From positions 1 through 7,726 of the forward strand of contig JAPPKI010000163.1 in the NCBI GenBank assembly GCA_028820035.1: a stretch of DNA of 7,726 bases, written 5' to 3'. How positions within the stretch are numbered: position 1 is the first letter of the stretch; every line of letters begins with the position of its first letter. Positions 5,425-7,726 of the stretch are shown here, one piece after another. The position numbers and the translations under genes are program-made. Below the pieces are notes generated by a model, which made no database searches, was not told the DNA's origin, and saw nothing but the letters and a program-made list of their open reading frames with translations. This stretch comes from a bacterium (GTDB lineage: Bacteria; Actinomycetota; Acidimicrobiia; Acidimicrobiales; Bin134).

Positions 5425-5757
5425 TCAGGCCGATTCCCGCTCGGTGCGGTGGCGCCGCAGACCGATGACCGGGGTGGAGGGGGCAAAGCCCGCCTCTGCC
5501 CGCTCGATCTCCGACTCGCCGCCCCAGAAGCCGAGCTCGCGCTGGTCGCGGGCCCAACTCCGGCACGCCCGAATTACTACGCACTCCCCGCAAATCCGCC
5601 GGGCTGCATTCTCCCGCCGCTCACGAGCCGACGGACGTTCGCCGGCCGGAGGGAAGAACAGCTCGCTCTTCCCTTTGCAGTTCGCATTTTCCATCCACCA
5701 AGGACGAGGCTCCATTGCCATCTCCACCCATTGCCTCCCGTACGAGTCCGGGGGCAT
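5425..5757 (-). CDS. WhiB-family iron-sulfur transcription factor
   Basis: Small actinobacterial regulator with a [4Fe-4S] cluster sensitive to oxygen or nitric oxide, which usually acts with the housekeeping sigma factor. With the start at 5757 (110 aa) the cluster cysteines are Cys27 (NCKGKSELFFPP), Cys56 and Cys59 (ICGEC) and Cys65 (IRACRSWA), followed by the WhiB turn GFWGG (76-80). The C-terminal tail is basic (GLRRHRTERES) but lacks the RGRP AT-hook of WhiB7, so the subclass is open. Start choices: ATG 5757 (GGAG three bases upstream, GC-rich codons after it), GTG 5727 (GGGAGG at 6 bases) and ATG 5715; all keep the domain. It is divergent from an efflux pump across 114 AT-rich bases, so control of that pump is plausible. 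No redox partner is visible. Confidence 0.9.
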   Translation of the reverse strand: MPPDSYGRQWVEMAMEPRPWWMENANCKGKSELFFPPAGERPSARERRENAARRICGECVVIRACRSWARDQRELGFWGGESEIERAEAGFAPSTPVIGLRRHRTERESA

Positions 5758-5871
5758 TTTCTCCGTTTGGCTATTACTTCAGCAACCGAAACACCCAGCA
5801 ATTGCTTAGATATTCGCCTGCTTTCAAAACAAAAGTTAGACGCTCGAATAGCGCCCGTCACGATATCCTAT
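5758..5871. promoter_or_regulatory. AT-rich divergent promoter region, whiB and efflux pump
   Basis: This 114-base gap is much poorer in GC than its surroundings (41 of 110 bases are G or C in 5801-5910, by hand count, extending into the first pump codons). For whiB (minus), TAATAG is read from 5776 to 5771 and would give a short leader before ATG 5757. For the pump (plus), TATCCT (5864-5869) is the best -10 but lies only 2 bases before ATG 5872. An inverted pair TATTCG (5811-5816) and CGAATA (5845-5850) flanks the middle. Both genes could be co-regulated from here. Confidence 0.5.
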
Positions 5872-7425
5872 ATGAATAGTTTTGATAAATCTATCCCGAT
5901 AAGTGATAGTGCTCCGGCAGGAAGCGGCAACCTGCCCAAACGCCAAGTACTGGTCATCATACTCACTCTGATGCTGGCTCAGATGATGGCGGCCATCGAG
6001 GGCACGGTGGTGTCCACCGCGCTGCCCACCATCATCGGAGACTTGGGTCGGCGGGACCTGTACACGTGGGTTTTCACGTCTTATTTCATCGCCTCAACCT
6101 CAACCACCCCGCTGTGGGGAAAGCTCTCAGACCTGTGGGGCCGCAAGAGCCTGTACCAGATCGCCATCGTCATCTTCATGGTCGGATCGGTGCTGGCCGG
6201 GGTGTCGAGCGGCATGACCATGCTGATCGTGTTCCGGGCCATCCAAGGGTTGGGCGCCGGCGGATTGTTCACGCTGTCGATGGCCATCCTGGCCGACGTG
6301 CTGTCACCCCGGGAGCGGGGCCGGTACCAGGGGTACATGGGCGGGATCTTCGCGCTGGCCACCATCTTGGGGCCGCTGGCGGGGGGCCTGCTGGTGGACT
6401 ATGCCCACTGGCGATGGGTCTTCTTCATGGTGCTTCCGCTCGGCGCTATCTCCCTGGTCATGTCGGTCACCCATCTCGAGTTGGCCTTCACCCGCCGCGA
6501 GGCCCGGGTGGACTACACCGGAGCGGGCCTGCTCTTGGTGTGGGTGACCACCATCATCCTGGCCATGGAGTTTGGGGGCGACTCCTGGGATTGGGTGTCT
6601 ACACCGTCGATCGGGCTGCTTGCCGCGGGCGTCGGTGGTGTGGCTTTGTTTATCGTCCAACAGCGGTGGGCAGCCGAGGCCATCCTTCCGCCCCATCTGT
6701 TCCGGCTCCGGCTGTTCAATATCTCCTGTGTGATCCAGTTCATCGCCGGGGCGGCCATGCTCAGTGCGGGCATCTTCGGACCGCTCTTCCTCCAAGTAGT
6801 CACCGATGTGAACGCCACTCGGTCGGGGCTCCTGTTGGTGCCCATGATGTTGGGGATGCTGCTCACCTCGGTGAGCGCCGGGCAGGTGCTCACCCGTACC
6901 GGTCGCTACAAGGCGGTGCCGATCTTTGGCGCCGTAGTGCTCACCTTGGGGGTGTGGCTGATGTCGACCCTGAGCGGAGAGACGTCGACGGTGACCGCCA
7001 TGGCCTATCTGTTCACTATGGGCTGCGGTGTGGGGGCCATCATGCAGGTGCTCTTGGTGGCGGTGCAGAACATCGTTCCCCACGACGACTTGGGGGCGGC
7101 AACGTCAGCGTCCAACTTCTTCCGCTCCCTGGGCCAGACTTTCGGTTCAGCGGTGATGGGGGTCGTGTTTATTTCCCGACTTGACCACTACCTGCCCCGG
7201 TTGGTGCCGGGCGGCGAGCAGCTCGACATCGAAGCGCTCATCGAGGCCCCCACCCAAATTGGCGCCATTGAGCCCGCGTCGGTGCGGAACGGCATCGTCG
7301 AGTCGTTCGCTAATGCCATTGCCGACGTCTATTGGTGGGCCATCCCGGTGACGGCATTGGCCGTGGTCTTGGCCATGCTGGTGCCCGAGTACCGCCTGCG
7401 AGAGAAGGCCGCTATCGGGAACTAG
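5872..7425 (+). CDS. DHA2-family (EmrB/QacA) multidrug efflux MFS transporter
   Basis: Proton-driven exporter of the 14-helix DHA2 major-facilitator family, in the cytoplasmic membrane, expected to pump out drugs, dyes or metabolites. The 517 residues show about 14 hydrophobic segments, from residue 25 to about 503. Family motifs: MAAIEGTVVSTALPTI (39-54, motif D1), GKLSDLWGRK (83-92, motif A), RAIQGLGAGG (122-131, motif B) and LGPLAGGLL (166-174, motif C). The acidic loop residue and arginine expected for proton coupling are in place (Asp86, Arg122). The start is taken at ATG 5872; the open frame continues back to 5449, but that part overlaps whiB on the other strand and is not coding. No ribosome site precedes ATG 5872 and the first 13 codons are AT-rich, so the exact start is the weakest part. 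The substrate is unknown; the whiB neighbour suggests stress-induced efflux. It ends 2 bases from the convergent gene. Confidence 0.92.
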   Translation: MNSFDKSIPISDSAPAGSGNLPKRQVLVIILTLMLAQMMAAIEGTVVSTALPTIIGDLGRRDLYTWVFTSYFIASTSTTPLWGKLSDLWGRKSLYQIAIVIFMVGSVLAGVSSGMTMLIVFRAIQGLGAGGLFTLSMAILADVLSPRERGRYQGYMGGIFALATILGPLAGGLLVDYAHWRWVFFMVLPLGAISLVMSVTHLELAFTRREARVDYTGAGLLLVWVTTIILAMEFGGDSWDWVSTPSIGLLAAGVGGVALFIVQQRWAAEAILPPHLFRLRLFNISCVIQFIAGAAMLSAGIFGPLFLQVVTDVNATRSGLLLVPMMLGMLLTSVSAGQVLTRTGRYKAVPIFGAVVLTLGVWLMSTLSGETSTVTAMAYLFTMGCGVGAIMQVLLVAVQNIVPHDDLGAATSASNFFRSLGQTFGSAVMGVVFISRLDHYLPRLVPGGEQLDIEALIEAPTQIGAIEPASVRNGIVESFANAIADVYWWAIPVTALAVVLAMLVPEYRLREKAAIGN

Positions 7426-7427
7426 TC

Positions 7428-7726
7428 CTAGTCGGCTTCCCCGCAGGCCCTCTGGATGCGGGCATCTCTTTCGGTGATCAATCTCCCGGCCCCGATCCCG
7501 GTTTCACTCAGGGCTCGCATCACCCCCAGCAGACTCTGGTCCCGTTGACGCTCCAACTCGGCCACCGTGCGCCCGGCCGCCTGGGCTTCGGTGCCAGTGG
7601 CCATGACCTCGATCAGCTCCTCGGTGAGCTCGGGGGCCTCCATGTGGGCCCAAGGCAGCTTCAGGGCGGGGCCGAACTGGCCCAGCATGTGTCGCATCCC
7701 GCCCTCGCCTCCGGCCAGGTGGAAGG
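7428..7726 (-). CDS. Carnitine 3-dehydrogenase-like protein, C-terminal part (cut by window end)
   Basis: The last 99 codons of a minus-strand gene that continues past base 7726. An ATG at 7697 looks like a start, but the frame stays open upstream and encodes FHLAGGEGGMRHMLGQFGPA, a block I recognise from the C-terminal half of L-carnitine/3-hydroxyacyl-CoA-type dehydrogenases (LcdH-like). It is followed by LKLPWAHMEAPELTEELIE, typical of the same proteins, and a charged helix with ELERQRDQSLLGVMRAL near the end. The Rossmann domain and catalytic residues would lie outside the window, so activity cannot be judged. Related enzymes oxidise carnitine or a similar beta-hydroxy acid with NAD. Convergent with the efflux pump, with stops 2 bases apart. 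Assignment is from memory of family sequence. Confidence 0.72.
   Translation of the reverse strand, partial: FHLAGGEGGMRHMLGQFGPALKLPWAHMEAPELTEELIEVMATGTEAQAAGRTVAELERQRDQSLLGVMRALSETGIGAGRLITERDARIQRACGEAD

Noticed and set aside
5372..5809. Plus-strand frame overlapping the esterase stop by ATGA
   Set aside because: The overlap looks like coupling, but the frame runs antisense through whiB and its product shows no conserved pattern.
5449..5871. Upstream extension of the efflux-pump frame
   Set aside because: It overlaps whiB on the other strand, where the four cysteines and GFWGG are unmistakable; the extension has no transporter features.
6066..7184. Plus-strand (372 codons) and minus-strand (6304-7083) frames within the pump gene
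   Set aside because: Both are His/Gly/Arg-rich shadow translations of GC-rich coding DNA with no domain or start signal.
7421..7432. Near-palindrome at the convergent stops
   Set aside because: ACTAG and CTAGT arise from two facing TAG stop codons with similar flanks; the centre is too short for a hairpin.
1..7726. Defence island, CRISPR array, toxin-antitoxin pair, prophage or transposon
   Set aside because: No repeats with regular spacing, transposase, integrase or paired small toxin genes are seen. The 56-aa gene plus nuclease resembles a toxin-antitoxin layout, but the nuclease carries an export signal and belongs to a common secreted nuclease family.

Overview
The window looks like chromosomal DNA from a high-GC actinobacterium. 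The best taxonomic markers are a mycothiol S-conjugate amidase (mycothiol is made only by Actinobacteria), a WhiB-family iron-sulfur protein, and a fadB2/XRE-regulator pair resembling a mycobacterial neighbourhood. Several starts also lack a Shine-Dalgarno site and instead have a -10-like TANNNT-type box a few bases upstream, as expected for actinobacterial leaderless genes. A deep-branching lineage such as Acidimicrobiia is plausible, but this is inference. I see no mobile element, CRISPR array, tRNA or rRNA.

Layout, left to right. A strong intrinsic terminator (41-79) closes a gene outside the window. A plus-strand block follows: fadB2-like 3-hydroxybutyryl-CoA dehydrogenase (147-1064), then after 8 bases a small XRE-type regulator (1073-1435). 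After an 89-base gap comes a second plus-strand block: a 56-residue small protein (1525-1695), a nuclease-fold lipoprotein overlapping it by 4 bases (1692-2234), and a YdjC/ChbG-like deacetylase homologue whose expected active-site residues are largely replaced (2250-3104). This block converges, 7 bases apart, on a minus-strand pair: mca (3510-4364) and a coupled SCP2-like lipid-binding protein (3112-3510). Divergent from mca is an HSL-family esterase (4473-5375). It converges through a hairpin on a WhiB-family regulator (5425-5757, minus). WhiB is divergent, across an AT-rich region, from a 14-helix DHA2 drug-efflux pump (5872-7425). The right edge holds the C-terminal part of a carnitine-dehydrogenase-like protein (7428-7726, minus, cut by the window end).

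How the genes may work together: the left part is acyl-CoA metabolism with a linked regulator. The centre and right read as a loose detoxification neighbourhood, with thiol-conjugate processing by Mca, an esterase, a redox-sensing WhiB protein and an exporter. The cooperation is inferred from gene order only. I did not find a clear undescribed multi-gene system. The strongest oddities are the degenerate YdjC-like protein, the small ORF coupled to a secreted nuclease, the recurrent leaderless-promoter geometry, and the whiB/efflux-pump divergent pair.
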